A stretch of DNA of 64,000 bases from Rhizobium leguminosarum (lineage in GTDB: Bacteria; Pseudomonadota; Alphaproteobacteria; Rhizobiales; Rhizobiaceae), in NCBI RefSeq assembly GCF_001679785.1, contig NZ_CP016286.1:62001-126000 (forward strand), in the 5' to 3' direction. This document shows, one piece after another, positions 54,409 to 62,390 of this stretch; positions within the stretch are counted from its first letter, which is position 1, and each line of letters opens with the position of its first letter. Both the position numbers and the translations under genes were made by a program. The notes under the pieces were generated by a model, which saw nothing but the letters and a program-made list of their open reading frames with translations, made no database searches and had not been told where the DNA came from.

Positions 54409-55248
54409 ATGATGATTATTTCCTCAGGCCCGCGCAGTCTTTTAATCGCTGTTGTTTCAGCGGTCGCGGCCCTTGTGTCGTTTTCTTCCACCCATGCGGA
54501 AATGAGCGCCTGGGCGGAAAACGAGGGCGGCCGCATGCGCCTCGTGGCGCTCGCGCCCGATGCCGGCGGCAAAATCCGCGCCGCCCTTCAGATCGAGCCG
54601 AAACCCGGCTGGATCACCTACTGGAAGGAGCCCGGCAACAGCGGCATTCCGCCGCAAATCACCATCGCGGCGGAAAGCGGCGTCACGCTGGATGCCATCG
54701 CCTATCCCGTTCCGAAGCATTTTTTCAACGGCGCGATCGAGGATATCGCCTATGATGCGCCGGTGACGCTGCCGCTGTCGCTGACGGCACCCGGCAAAGG
54801 CCCGGTTACGATCGACGCCGCCGCCTTCATCGGCATCTGCAAGGATATCTGCATTCCCTTCCAGGCGAATTTGCAGCTGAAGCTTGGCCCCGCCATCCAG
54901 TCGCGCCCTGAAGAGGAGGCGATCCTCCAGGCCGCCGATGCGAGGCTGCCGAAGCCGCCATCGCAGGATTTCGACGTGACGGCGCATGCGATGTCGCCCG
55001 ACAGGAAGACGCTGTCGCTTGATCTCGTCTTGCCGGGTGAGGGGAAGGCCGCGCCGGATATCATCGTCACCGGCCCGAGCGGCTATGCCTTCACCAAGCA
55101 AATCGGCGGCAAACGCGACGGCGCCACCTTCAAGGTCGATATAGCAATCGGCAAGCTGCCGAAGGATTACGACATTGCAGGCAAGCAATGGAGCGTGCTC
55201 GTCATCGACGGCGAAAGGGCGATGGAGACCACACTTGCCTTTCAATGA
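54409..55248 (+). CDS. DsbD N-terminal-domain-like exported protein
   Basis: A 279-residue secreted protein with a signal peptide of about 1-30 (cleavage near THA-EMS) and a periplasmic domain resembling the N-terminal immunoglobulin-like domain of DsbD (a WKEPGNSGIPPQI block at about 71-83 and FIGICKDICIPF at about 141-152). The CKDIC pair matches the DsbD alpha-domain redox Cys position. No membrane or thioredoxin domain follows, so it is a stand-alone domain, perhaps for copper or redox handling. It precedes a peroxiredoxin by 130 bases, which supports a thiol-redox role. Confidence 0.8.
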   Translation: MMIISSGPRSLLIAVVSAVAALVSFSSTHAEMSAWAENEGGRMRLVALAPDAGGKIRAALQIEPKPGWITYWKEPGNSGIPPQITIAAESGVTLDAIAYPVPKHFFNGAIEDIAYDAPVTLPLSLTAPGKGPVTIDAAAFIGICKDICIPFQANLQLKLGPAIQSRPEEEAILQAADARLPKPPSQDFDVTAHAMSPDRKTLSLDLVLPGEGKAAPDIIVTGPSGYAFTKQIGGKRDGATFKVDIAIGKLPKDYDIAGKQWSVLVIDGERAMETTLAFQ

Positions 55249-55378
55249 TGGGCTCCTATAGTCGCCTCCGATCCCTGCGGCGCCCGCCGCCGCCAAGCCG
55301 GAATTTCCAAAGCCGGAACCCAAAGCCCGGAAACCCCCGGAGCCGGAAACCGCTAAGGACAGAACCAAGGAGAAGACC

Positions 55379-55864
55379 ATGACCATCGCGATCGGCGACA
55401 AGCTTCCTGCCGCCACCTTCAAGGAAAAGACGGCTGACGGCCCGGTCGAAATCACCACCGATCAGCTCTTCGCCGGCAAGCGCGTCGTGCTCTTTGCCGT
55501 GCCGGGCGCGTTCACGCCCACCTGCTCGCTGAACCACCTGCCGGGTTATCTCGAAAACCGCGACACCATCCTTGGCAAGGGCGTTGACGACATCGCCGTC
55601 GTCGCCGTCAACGACTGGCACGTGATGGGCGCCTGGGCGCAATCCTCCGGCGGCATGGGCAAGATCCATTTTCTTGCCGATTGGGATGCCGGCTTCACCA
55701 AGGCCGTCGGCCTCGACGCCGACCTCTCCGCCGGCGGCCTCGGCCTCCGCTCCAAGCGCTACTCGATGCTGGTGGAAGACGGCGTGGTCAAAGCCCTCAA
55801 CGTCGAGGAAAGCCCCGTCCAGGCAACCGTCTCGGGCGCTGCCGCGATGCTGGAACAGCTCTGA
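55379..55864 (+). CDS. Peroxiredoxin, Prx5/PMP20-type
   Basis: Reduces H2O2 and organic peroxides. It has 161 residues with the peroxidatic Cys in the PGAFTPTCSLNHLPGY motif (about residue 49) and the conserved Arg in GLRSKRYSML. The family includes Prx5 and hybrid Prx enzymes; no fused glutaredoxin is present. AAGGAG lies six bases before the ATG. An in-frame proline-rich stretch upstream (about 55260-55378) has no start codon. Its neighbour is the DsbD-N-like gene. Confidence 0.93.
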   Translation: MTIAIGDKLPAATFKEKTADGPVEITTDQLFAGKRVVLFAVPGAFTPTCSLNHLPGYLENRDTILGKGVDDIAVVAVNDWHVMGAWAQSSGGMGKIHFLADWDAGFTKAVGLDADLSAGGLGLRSKRYSMLVEDGVVKALNVEESPVQATVSGAAAMLEQL

Positions 55865-56174
55865 TCTCTCGATAGCGATGGCATCGCCAACGGCGGGTCT
55901 GGCAGAAACGCTACCCCCAATCTCCGTCATTCCAGGCCTTGAGCCTGGAATCCATGCCTGGGCTTGCGAAGGTCAATGTGGATCCTCGGGTCAAGCCCGA
56001 GGAGGACGGAGGGTGGCGTGAACTTCGGAGCAAGACAGCAAAGTATAGCAGGATGCACGCGCCTTGTGTGCCGCGGCAGCATCATGCGCCAATTCCGGTG
56101 GCGAAGGCTGACGGCCAAATGGCCGCACCCTTCCTCTCGTTTATAGCAAATCCCGCCTCAATCTCGCCTCAATC
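55865..56174. repeat. Intergenic dispersed hairpin repeats
   Basis: About 310 bases without a gene. Hairpins at 55929-55951 (ATTCCAGGC/GCCTGGAAT) and 55984-56002 (CCTCGGGTCAAGCCCGAGG) are related to the repeat between surf1 and ispH, which has CTCGGGTTTAACCCGAG. Short ORFs here have no ribosome site or family. Confidence 0.6.
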
Positions 56175-56206
56175 GTTATAACATAACAGTAATGTTATTA
56201 CATTGT
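56175..56206 (+). promoter_or_regulatory. Two adjacent Zur-like boxes upstream of the zinc importer
   Basis: GTTATAACATAAC (56175-56187, arms GTTAT/ATAAC) is directly followed by GTAATGTTATTACATTGT (56189-56206). The second matches, at most positions, the rhizobial Zur operator pattern as I remember it (GTAATGTTATAACATTAC). Both lie before the 42-residue membrane protein and the aztABC-like genes, so zinc-dependent repression by Zur is expected. Confidence 0.72.
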
Positions 56207-56216
56207 AGGATGCGCC

Positions 56217-56345
56217 ATGCCCCCGAGCCCCGACCGCCCCTCCGTCAGCCTGCTGGGGGAGTCGGCTTTATCCAGGGTGATCGGCATGGCGCTGGTCATT
56301 ACGCTCCTGTGGCTGGCGATCCACTGGGCGGTTGTCTTGCCATGA
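56217..56345 (+). CDS. 42-residue single-helix membrane protein upstream of aztA
   Basis: A short ORF with ATG at 56217 and TGA at 56343-56345 that overlaps the ATPase start (ATGA). It has AGGA eight bases upstream. The sequence has a polar Pro-rich N-terminus (PPSPDRPS) and one hydrophobic helix (VIGMALVITLLWLAIHWAVVL, about residues 21-41). It is the first cistron after the Zur-like boxes, and translation of the ATPase is probably coupled to it. It may be a small zinc-transporter partner; no known family is recognised. Its length makes it easy to miss. Confidence 0.6.
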   Translation: MPPSPDRPSVSLLGESALSRVIGMALVITLLWLAIHWAVVLP

Positions 56346-57091
56346 CGCCGCTGATCCGTCTGGAGAATCTGACCGTCGCCTATAACAGGCATCCCGCCGT
56401 CCATCATGTCTCCGGCGCCTTCGCCTCAGGCAGCCTGACGGCGATCGCCGGGCCGAACGGGGCGGGCAAGTCGACGCTGCTGAAGGCGATCATGGGTGAG
56501 CTTCGTCCCGCCGAAGGCAGGGTCGAGCACCGGCTGGGGCGGGCGGAATTCGGTTATCTCCCGCAGGCGGCCGAGATCGACCGGCGCTTTCCGATCTCGG
56601 TCATCGACACCGTCATGCTGGGGGCCTGGAAGAACACAGGCGCCTTTGGCCGCATCGCGCCCGGCGAGGTGAAAAGGGCAGGCGAGGCGCTCTCCGCCGT
56701 CGGCCTCGAAGGCTTCGGCCGGCGCCATGTCGGGTCGCTGTCGGCCGGCCAGTTCCAGCGTGTGCTTTTTGCTCGGCTGCTGTTGCAGGATGCCGGCATC
56801 ATCCTGCTCGACGAGCCGTTTACGGCGATCGATGCCCGCACGACCAGGGACCTCATCGATATCGTCACCCGCTGGCATGGCGAGGGCCGCACGGTGATCG
56901 CCGTGCTCCACGATTTCGATCTGGTCCGCGCCCATTTCCCGCAAACCCTGCTGCTCGCCCGCGAGCTGGTCGGCTGGGGTGCGACCGCAGACGTCATGTC
57001 CTCAGTCAATCTCCTGAAGGCCCGCGCCATGGCCGAGCGTTGGGATGAGGATGCGAATGCCTGCGCAGCTGAAGAGGTGCCGGCGGCATGA
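56342..57091 (+). CDS. Zinc ABC transporter ATP-binding protein (AztA/ZnuC-like)
   Basis: The ATPase of a metal importer, 249 residues. It has Walker A GPNGAGKST (about residue 38), signature LSAGQFQR (about 137), Walker B IILLDEPFTAID and H-loop VLHDFDL. The start overlaps the small membrane gene and the end overlaps the permease start (ATGA), so the cistrons are tightly coupled. The gene order ATPase, permease, binding protein is that of aztABC. The substrate is most likely zinc because of the upstream Zur-like boxes. Confidence 0.9.
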   Translation: MTPLIRLENLTVAYNRHPAVHHVSGAFASGSLTAIAGPNGAGKSTLLKAIMGELRPAEGRVEHRLGRAEFGYLPQAAEIDRRFPISVIDTVMLGAWKNTGAFGRIAPGEVKRAGEALSAVGLEGFGRRHVGSLSAGQFQRVLFARLLLQDAGIILLDEPFTAIDARTTRDLIDIVTRWHGEGRTVIAVLHDFDLVRAHFPQTLLLARELVGWGATADVMSSVNLLKARAMAERWDEDANACAAEEVPAA

Positions 57092-57951
57092 CGGCTTACG
57101 ATCTCTTCCTCGCGCCCTTTGCCGATTACGGTTTCATGCGCCGCGCCCTTGTCGCCTGCCTCTGCCTCGGGCTCGGCTCCGGCCCGATCGGCGTTTTCCT
57201 GATGCTGCGGCGCATGAGCCTGATGGGCGACGCCATGAGCCATGCCGTGTTGCCGGGGGCTGCCATCGGTTACCTCGTCGCCGGCTCCCTGTCGCTGACG
57301 GCGATGGGCCTTGGCGGGCTGATCGCCGGCCTGTCGGTGGCGCTGCTGTCCGGCGCCGTCAGCCGGATGACCGTGCTGCAGGAGGATGCGAGTTTTGCCA
57401 GCTTCTATCTCGCATCGCTGGCGCTCGGCGTGCTGATCGTCTCGCTGCGCGGCTCGAATATCGATCTCCTGCATGTGCTCTTCGGCACCATCCTGGCGAT
57501 CGATGCGCCCGCCCTTTATCTGATCGGCGCGATCACTTCGCTGACCCTCGTCATCCTCGCCTTCATCTATCGGCCGCTGGTGGCCGAATGTTTCGATCCG
57601 GGGTTCCTGCGCGCCGTCGGCGGGCGCGGGCCGGTCTATCATGTGCTCTTCCTGCTGCTCGTGGTGTTGAACCTCGTCGCCAGCTTCCAGGCGCTCGGCA
57701 CGCTGATGGCGGTCGGCCTGATGATGCTGCCGGCAGCCGTCGCCCAGCTCTGGTCGCGCAGCTTAGCCGTGATGATGGCGATATCAGCCGTCAGCGCCGC
57801 CGCCTCCGGCTATCTCGGCCTGATCGCCTCCTACCATCTCGAGCTTGCCTCCGGCCCGACGATCATCATGACGGCAGCGTTGCTCTACGGCTTTTCTATT
57901 CTTTTCGCGCCCTCCGGCTTAGCCCGGCGCTTCTTCCCCGCCCGCATTTGA
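57088..57951 (+). CDS. Zinc ABC transporter permease (AztB/ZnuB-like)
   Basis: An ABC-3 family inner-membrane permease, 287 residues, with about eight hydrophobic segments. The conserved cytoplasmic stretch MLRRMSLMGDAMSHAVLPGAAIGYL (about residues 39-63) and late LMAVGLMMLPAAVAQLW are typical. The ATG overlaps the ATPase TGA. It is followed after 24 bases by the binding protein. Confidence 0.92.
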   Translation: MTAYDLFLAPFADYGFMRRALVACLCLGLGSGPIGVFLMLRRMSLMGDAMSHAVLPGAAIGYLVAGSLSLTAMGLGGLIAGLSVALLSGAVSRMTVLQEDASFASFYLASLALGVLIVSLRGSNIDLLHVLFGTILAIDAPALYLIGAITSLTLVILAFIYRPLVAECFDPGFLRAVGGRGPVYHVLFLLLVVLNLVASFQALGTLMAVGLMMLPAAVAQLWSRSLAVMMAISAVSAAASGYLGLIASYHLELASGPTIIMTAALLYGFSILFAPSGLARRFFPARI

Positions 57952-57975
57952 AGGGCTGATCCCAAGGAGACTTCG

Positions 57976-58875
57976 ATGACACCGCACAGACTGCTTCTCT
58001 CCGCAGCAATCCCCGCTTTGATGGCGCTGTCGGCCGTGCCCGCCTCCGCCGAAACGCTGAAGGTTGTGGCGTCCTTCACCGTGCTTGCCGATGTCGTCAA
58101 ACAGGTCGGCGGCGAACACGTCAAGGTGACGAGCCTCGTCGGGCCGAACGGCGATCCCCATGAATTCGAGCCGTCGCCGGCCGACGCGAAGAATTTGAAA
58201 GCAGCGCAGGTTACCTTCGTCAGCGGCGAGGGGCTGGAAGGCTGGATGGACCGGCTGATCACCGCCTCGGGCTACAAGGGCAAGCCGGTCACCGTTTCCG
58301 AAGGCATCAACACCCGCACCATGGAAGAGGACGGCGAAAAAATCACCGATCCGCATGTCTGGAACAGCCCCGTCAACGTCAAGGTCTGGGTCGCCAATAT
58401 CGAAAAGGCGCTGTCATCGGCCGATCCCTCGGACGCTGCCGCCTTCAAGGCCAATGCCGAGAAGTACACCAGGACGCTGGACGAACTGAACGCCTATGCC
58501 CATGCGAAATTCGACAAGGTGGCCGACGATCGCCGCAAGGTGCTGACCAGCCACGATGCCTTCGGTTATTTCGGGCGCGAATATAATGTCAGCTTCCTCG
58601 CCCCGCTTGGTCTGTCCACCGAAAGCGAGGCATCGGCCGCCGACGTCGCCAAGCTGATCGAGCAGATCAAGGGCGAGCACGTGAAGGCCTATTTCTTCGA
58701 GAATTCCAACGATCCGCGCTTGGTCAAGCAGGTCGCCAAGGCAACCGGGGCCGAGCCCGGCGGCGAGCTTTATGTCGAATCTCTGTCCGACGCCAAGGGG
58801 CCGGCGCCGACCTACGAGAAGATGTTCAAGTACAATGTCGATCAGCTCGCCGCCGCCATGGCGAAATCGAGCTGA
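57976..58875 (+). CDS. Zinc ABC transporter substrate-binding protein (AztC-like)
   Basis: A periplasmic metal-binding protein of cluster A-I, 299 residues, with a signal peptide of about 1-25 (cleavage ASA-ETL). Metal ligands are expected at His in GDPHEFEPSPAD (about residue 61), His in DPHVWNSP (about 123), His in TSHDAFGYF (about 188) and Asp in the C-terminal region. The loop between the first two ligands is short and lacks the His-rich stretch of ZnuA, which is typical of AztC. The aztD metallochaperone gene of other clusters is not downstream in this window. Confidence 0.9.
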   Translation: MTPHRLLLSAAIPALMALSAVPASAETLKVVASFTVLADVVKQVGGEHVKVTSLVGPNGDPHEFEPSPADAKNLKAAQVTFVSGEGLEGWMDRLITASGYKGKPVTVSEGINTRTMEEDGEKITDPHVWNSPVNVKVWVANIEKALSSADPSDAAAFKANAEKYTRTLDELNAYAHAKFDKVADDRRKVLTSHDAFGYFGREYNVSFLAPLGLSTESEASAADVAKLIEQIKGEHVKAYFFENSNDPRLVKQVAKATGAEPGGELYVESLSDAKGPAPTYEKMFKYNVDQLAAAMAKSS

Positions 58876-59025
58876 GGAAATCGGCTGGCCGCAGGCTGAG
58901 CCTGCGGCCACCTTGGGGCCCGAAGCTGCCCTTCTACAGAATCGCTTCGAAAGTCCGGCTAGGTGGTTTTCAGCCAAAAGTGGACATTCCTACATATAAA
59001 TCGCCCACTTCCGCGCGTCGCCTCC

Positions 59026-59448
59026 TTATGCGGTCATCAAATCGATGACCCGCATGATCGCAACCGAATTGCTCGTGTTCTGGGTGCCTTCTGTCGTATC
59101 GGCGTTAGCGCAGGTCCAAACATCGCCCTTCTTGACCGTGAACTTTTTTTTGTTCTGAACGACCGAAAGTTCTCCCTCAGTCATATGGCAGAGCATGTCG
59201 TTCTTCATCATGTTGTCCGGCGTCTTCGCCCCAGGTTGGATAACAACATCCCGCAGTTTCACCATTTTGTAAGCTGGTATGACCGAAGCCCGCTCACCGA
59301 GCGCGACAACTCTGACACCGGGTCCGATCTCCTCGCCCTCATCGGGACCGTAAGTCTGGGCGGCTGCTGGCGTCGCCCAGGCGATCAGTGGCGTTGCGGC
59401 CGTTGTAAGACCGAGTGCGAGCGTGGTTCTACGATTGACGGCTTCCAT
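59026..59448 (-). CDS. Cupin-domain exported protein
   Basis: A 140-residue protein with a signal peptide (about 1-30; cleavage near AAA-QTY). It carries a small cupin-like beta-barrel: KMVKLRDVVIQPGAKTPDNMMKNDMLCHMTEGELSVVQNKKKFTVKKGDVWTCA lies at about residues 62-115. The usual metal-binding His set is incomplete; Asn and Met replace some positions. A strong GGGAGG site fits the ATG at 59448. The ligand is unknown. Confidence 0.8.
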   Translation of the reverse strand: MEAVNRRTTLALGLTTAATPLIAWATPAAAQTYGPDEGEEIGPGVRVVALGERASVIPAYKMVKLRDVVIQPGAKTPDNMMKNDMLCHMTEGELSVVQNKKKFTVKKGDVWTCANADTTEGTQNTSNSVAIMRVIDLMTA

Positions 59449-59613
59449 TGTTTCCTCCCTAGCCAATTTGTTAGGATGTATATTATGGATTACTAAAGCA
59501 ACCTCGGCGGGGGTGGTTGTCAAATCAACTTTTTGGAAATGGCTTGCCGCATCCTATCGAGGCGTATGGCAAAGTTTCGCCCAACTCGATCATGCGTGAC
59601 CTGCCGCGGACTT

Positions 59614-59790
59614 TCATCCGGTTGCGATTAGAGCCTCGGTGGTTTTTGATACGCCAGTCGGCGCGGTGGTAGCAACCTGCGGAAACGCGAAGCTTCCATA
59701 TTGCGCAGCGTTGGAGCCGGTTGCGGCGATGATCCCGGCATAGTCTGCCGGGGTCTGGTATCCGAGCGATGAGTGCGGACGGCAGCCAGT
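59614..59790 (-). pseudogene. C-terminal remnant of an IS3-family transposase (OrfB)
   Basis: On the minus strand the text RPHSSLGYQTPADYAG and, further on, SKTTEALIATG followed by a stop at 59614-59616 is the typical C-terminal end of rhizobial IS3-family OrfB proteins. Upstream the match fades within a few codons (near 59790) and no integrase core remains. No terminal repeats were found. A dead trace of an old insertion. Confidence 0.8.
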
Positions 59791-59921
59791 CGTAAACCTT
59801 TGCCAGCCACTTCCTTAAAGCCGACTGCTGTCCATGAAAGACGGCCGCTCACGCCGACGGCAGGGGCGACATGCGTGCACGGTAACACGCGGTCGTGCAA
59901 CATCGATAAATCGGCTTCTTC

Positions 59922-60230
59922 TCACAAATTAAGGTCGAAGACCAGGATGCCGGCAAGACCTCCATCCGTCGATGAGACGATGCGCTCGCCCACAGTCACG
60001 TGCTCGGGATGGATGAGATAGGCGTCGCGGGCCTCGGCGCTCTCGAAGGTCACGGCAAACCCGTCGACGAAGCCGCCATGCAAGCCCTCAGGCGAAACAT
60101 TCGGCCCATATTTTATATCCAATATGCCGGGAATGAGCTGTTTCAGGGCGACGATCGCCGCAAACAGCGACTGCTTGTCTTCGGCCGTCACCGCGGTCTT
60201 CAGCCGCAGGAATACGCAGTGCAGGATCAT
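59922..60230 (-). CDS. Dabb (stress-responsive A/B barrel) domain protein
   Basis: A 102-residue dimeric-type alpha+beta barrel protein: ILHCVFLRLKTAVTAEDKQSL at the start, then IKYGPNVSPEGLHGGFVDGFAVTFESAEARDAYLIHPEHV, a Dabb signature. Members include small enzymes and stress proteins of unknown activity. GGGAGGACC fits the ATG at 60230. Upstream lies a short tandem repeat (60243-60284). Confidence 0.85.
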   Translation of the reverse strand: MILHCVFLRLKTAVTAEDKQSLFAAIVALKQLIPGILDIKYGPNVSPEGLHGGFVDGFAVTFESAEARDAYLIHPEHVTVGERIVSSTDGGLAGILVFDLNL

Positions 60231-60242
60231 CAGTGGTCCTCC

Positions 60243-60284
60243 CGATTTCTTTGGCCGATTTTCTTTGGCCCGATTTTCTTAGGC
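60243..60284 (-). repeat. Tandem 14-15-bp repeat before the Dabb gene
   Basis: About three imperfect copies of CGATTTTCTTTGGCC (plus-strand sense) lie 12-55 bases upstream of the Dabb start, directly before its ribosome binding site. Short repeat arrays like this can vary in copy number. Confidence 0.6.
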
Positions 60285-60366
60285 TGGAGAATAGCGGCGA
60301 AAGCCGGGAGAGCAACGAGATTTATTTTCACGCAGACGTTGCGCCGCAAGCCGTGAGCCCGGCAGA

Positions 60367-60792
60367 TTACATCTGGTCGGTCTTCACCAGGGGCCGCTTG
60401 TAGATCTTCTGGACGAGATCGCTCGCCAGCGCGCGGGCTTCGTCTTTCTCGGCCGCCGTCATCGGCCGGCAGGTGTTCCTGGTGTTTGAACTGTCGAGCA
60501 CTGTCGTAGAACCGGAGTTGGCGATGACGAGATGCCAGCTGCAGGAGGCGACCTTGTCGATGGCGACAGCACCGTGGCAACCGGTGGACAAGCAGAAGGC
60601 AACGGTTACCTGCGCCCCATGGTCTCCTTTATAAGCCAGCGTGACGGCTTTCTTGATATCCTGGACCCATCGCTCGCATTGCGCCTGTTTTGCCCCCGGC
60701 TGGCAGCTTTTGGTGACCGGAGTGATCTCAGCGGCCTGAAGCGGCGATACGCAAAAAACACCCATCGAGAGGGCGAGCAGAAACTTGAGCAT
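60367..60792 (-). CDS. Hypothetical exported protein with Cys pairs
   Basis: A 141-residue protein with signal peptide residues 1-20 (cleavage near LQA-AEI) and a mature domain with six Cys (SCQPG, QCERW, FCLSTGCHG, ASCSW, NTCRP), giving up to three disulfides. The SCQPGAKQAQCERWVQDIKKAVTLAYKGDHGAQVTVAFCLSTGC layout (about 28-73) is reminiscent of lysozyme-inhibitor-like or UrcA-type small secreted proteins, but I do not recognise a family. The ATG at 60792 starts the signal peptide; the frame to 60852 is excess. Confidence 0.7.
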   Translation of the reverse strand: MLKFLLALSMGVFCVSPLQAAEITPVTKSCQPGAKQAQCERWVQDIKKAVTLAYKGDHGAQVTVAFCLSTGCHGAVAIDKVASCSWHLVIANSGSTTVLDSSNTRNTCRPMTAAEKDEARALASDLVQKIYKRPLVKTDQM

Positions 60793-60927
60793 GGGATTTT
60801 CCTTGTGCAAGGAATGAAAGACGCACATCCCAGGCCGTTGGTCAATGGCCATCGATAAAGGGAAGGTGGCGCGCCTGACAAAGGTTTACGCACCACCCCT
60901 GAAAATCCGATTTGTCTCGATCCGCCG

Positions 60928-61416
60928 CTATTCCAGAATGACCACGGCTTCGACCTCGAAGAGCATGGGGTCGATGGCGAGCTTGGGAACGGGAATCAGC
61001 GTCTGCGCCGGCAATGCTTCGCCGAACATGTCCTTGACGTTGCTGGTCAGCACCTCAAGCTTGGACATATCGTGATCGACCACGAAGACAGTGAGCTTGG
61101 CGACCTGATCCGGCTTTGCGCCGAGTGCATCGAGGGCGGTGCGCAAATTCGCATAGGCCTGCTTCACCTGGACGGCAAAGTCGGGCGACAAGGCGCCCGT
61201 GCTATCCTGGCCGCCCTGTCCGGAGATATAGGCCAGCCGGCCTTGGCGCGGCACGATCACCGCCGTGCTGTAGCCATTCGGCGAGGGGTCGTAGAGGTTT
61301 TTCGGATTGACGATGGTCAGTTTGAGATCGTCCTCATTGGCTGTCGCCGCGGTGGGAACGCTGATGGTCATGATGATGAGTCCTCCGATAATGAGATTCT
61401 TGATTGCGCGTGACAT
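60928..61416 (-). CDS. RidA/YjgF-family protein with signal peptide
   Basis: A 162-residue protein of the Rid family. RidA itself deaminates reactive enamine/imine intermediates. The core pattern YSTAVIVPRQGRLAYISGQGGQDSTG (about residues 47-73) and the late VVILE are clear. Unusually the N-terminus (about 1-26) is a signal peptide (IGGLIIMTISVPTAATA), so the protein is probably periplasmic. It lacks the catalytic Arg of RidA (MLFEVEAV near the C-terminus replaces the IEIEAIA region with no Arg upstream), so it may not be an imine deaminase. AGGAGAAG fits the ATG at 61416. It is divergent from a TetR regulator. Confidence 0.8.
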   Translation of the reverse strand: MSRAIKNLIIGGLIIMTISVPTAATANEDDLKLTIVNPKNLYDPSPNGYSTAVIVPRQGRLAYISGQGGQDSTGALSPDFAVQVKQAYANLRTALDALGAKPDQVAKLTVFVVDHDMSKLEVLTSNVKDMFGEALPAQTLIPVPKLAIDPMLFEVEAVVILE

Positions 61417-61482
61417 GACTTCTCCTGGCTTCCCAGGGCTGCGAGCGACGGATCCTTGCGGCCTGCAGGATGGAATATTATC

Positions 61483-61550
61483 GCTGACCGATTGACTCGT
61501 ACGGCGTACGACCAAATTGCATCGTACAGCGTACGAGTCAATCGGTCAGC
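61483..61550. promoter_or_regulatory. 29-bp nested inverted repeat, likely TetR operator pair
   Basis: Two 29-bp arms (61483-61511 and 61522-61550) are inverted copies with only two mismatches and a 10-base spacer. Each arm itself contains a palindrome: TCGTACGGCGTACGA (61497-61511) and TCGTACAGCGTACGA (61522-61536). The position between the divergent RidA-like and tetR genes indicates two operator sites for the TetR regulator. Confidence 0.8.
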
Positions 61551-61606
61551 ATCGACATTCCCAGCATTGTCGGCTTAGATCGACGTCTGATCGATAAGGA
61601 AGACGA

Positions 61607-62305
61607 ATGGCAGCCAAACGCAGCGGCGCTGAGAGCAAAGGGTCTGGGCGGAGGGGTGCGTCACCTAAGACCGGGCAGGAGCAACGCAGTGAATCGACTC
61701 TTTCCCTGGAGCGGATCGTGGCGACCGCGGTAGAACTGCTGGACGCAGAGGGCGTCGACGGATTGAAGATGCGCCGGCTGGCCGATCGCCTCGGCGCGGG
61801 CGCGATGAGCCTCTATTGGCACGTCGACAACAAAGAGGAGGTCTTCGATCTGGCGCTCGACGCGGTGCTCGAATATCGCGGCCCGTCTGAGATCGTCGTG
61901 TCTCGAGACTGGCGCGGCGACGTCGTTCATATGCTCGAAGACTGGCGCGCCAGCATGCTGCGCCATCCCTGGTCGGCCCCGCTGCTGCCGCGCCGGGCGC
62001 TCGGCCCGAACATCCTCATTCGCCTGGAACTGCTGAGCAGGACCTTGTCCGGAGCCGGTGTCACTGATGCGGATTTGAACGTCGCGATCTGGTCGCTCTG
62101 GAACTATGTGATCGGCGCGACCATCACCCGGGCGAACTTCGACCTCTCGGATGACGACAGGACGGCTGCGCAGCAGCGCCTGACAGGTCTGAGCGAGCAC
62201 TATCCGACGATCGAGCGCTCTCGTCTGCTGCTGGATAATGATTGGGACGGCGCCTTCAGGAAGGGTCTCGACTTCCTGCTCGATGGCCTCGCTCCGCGCC
62301 AGTGA
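61607..62305 (+). CDS. TetR-family regulator (TetR C-terminal domain type)
   Basis: A 232-residue repressor. The N-terminus is basic and low in complexity (about 1-30), followed by the HTH IVATAVELLDAEGVDGLKMRRLADRLGAGAMSLYWHVDNKEEV (about residues 36-79) and a C-terminal ligand domain of the TetR_C class with ILIRLELLSRTLSGAG and SLWNYVIGATI. AAGGAAGACGA precedes the ATG. It probably represses itself and the divergent RidA-like gene through the paired palindromes. The inducer is unknown. Confidence 0.88.
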   Translation: MAAKRSGAESKGSGRRGASPKTGQEQRSESTLSLERIVATAVELLDAEGVDGLKMRRLADRLGAGAMSLYWHVDNKEEVFDLALDAVLEYRGPSEIVVSRDWRGDVVHMLEDWRASMLRHPWSAPLLPRRALGPNILIRLELLSRTLSGAGVTDADLNVAIWSLWNYVIGATITRANFDLSDDDRTAAQQRLTGLSEHYPTIERSRLLLDNDWDGAFRKGLDFLLDGLAPRQ

Positions 62306-62390
62306 ACATTCGTCATTCCTGAACGAGAGGGTGCCGGATTCTGCGCGCGTGCCGTGGGTGATCGCGAACTGCCGCGACGCGGTTTCCTGG

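Noticed and set aside
55260..55378. Proline-rich N-terminal extension of the peroxiredoxin
   Set aside because: The frame is open but contains no start codon and is bounded by an in-frame TAG; the ATG at 55379 has AAGGAG.
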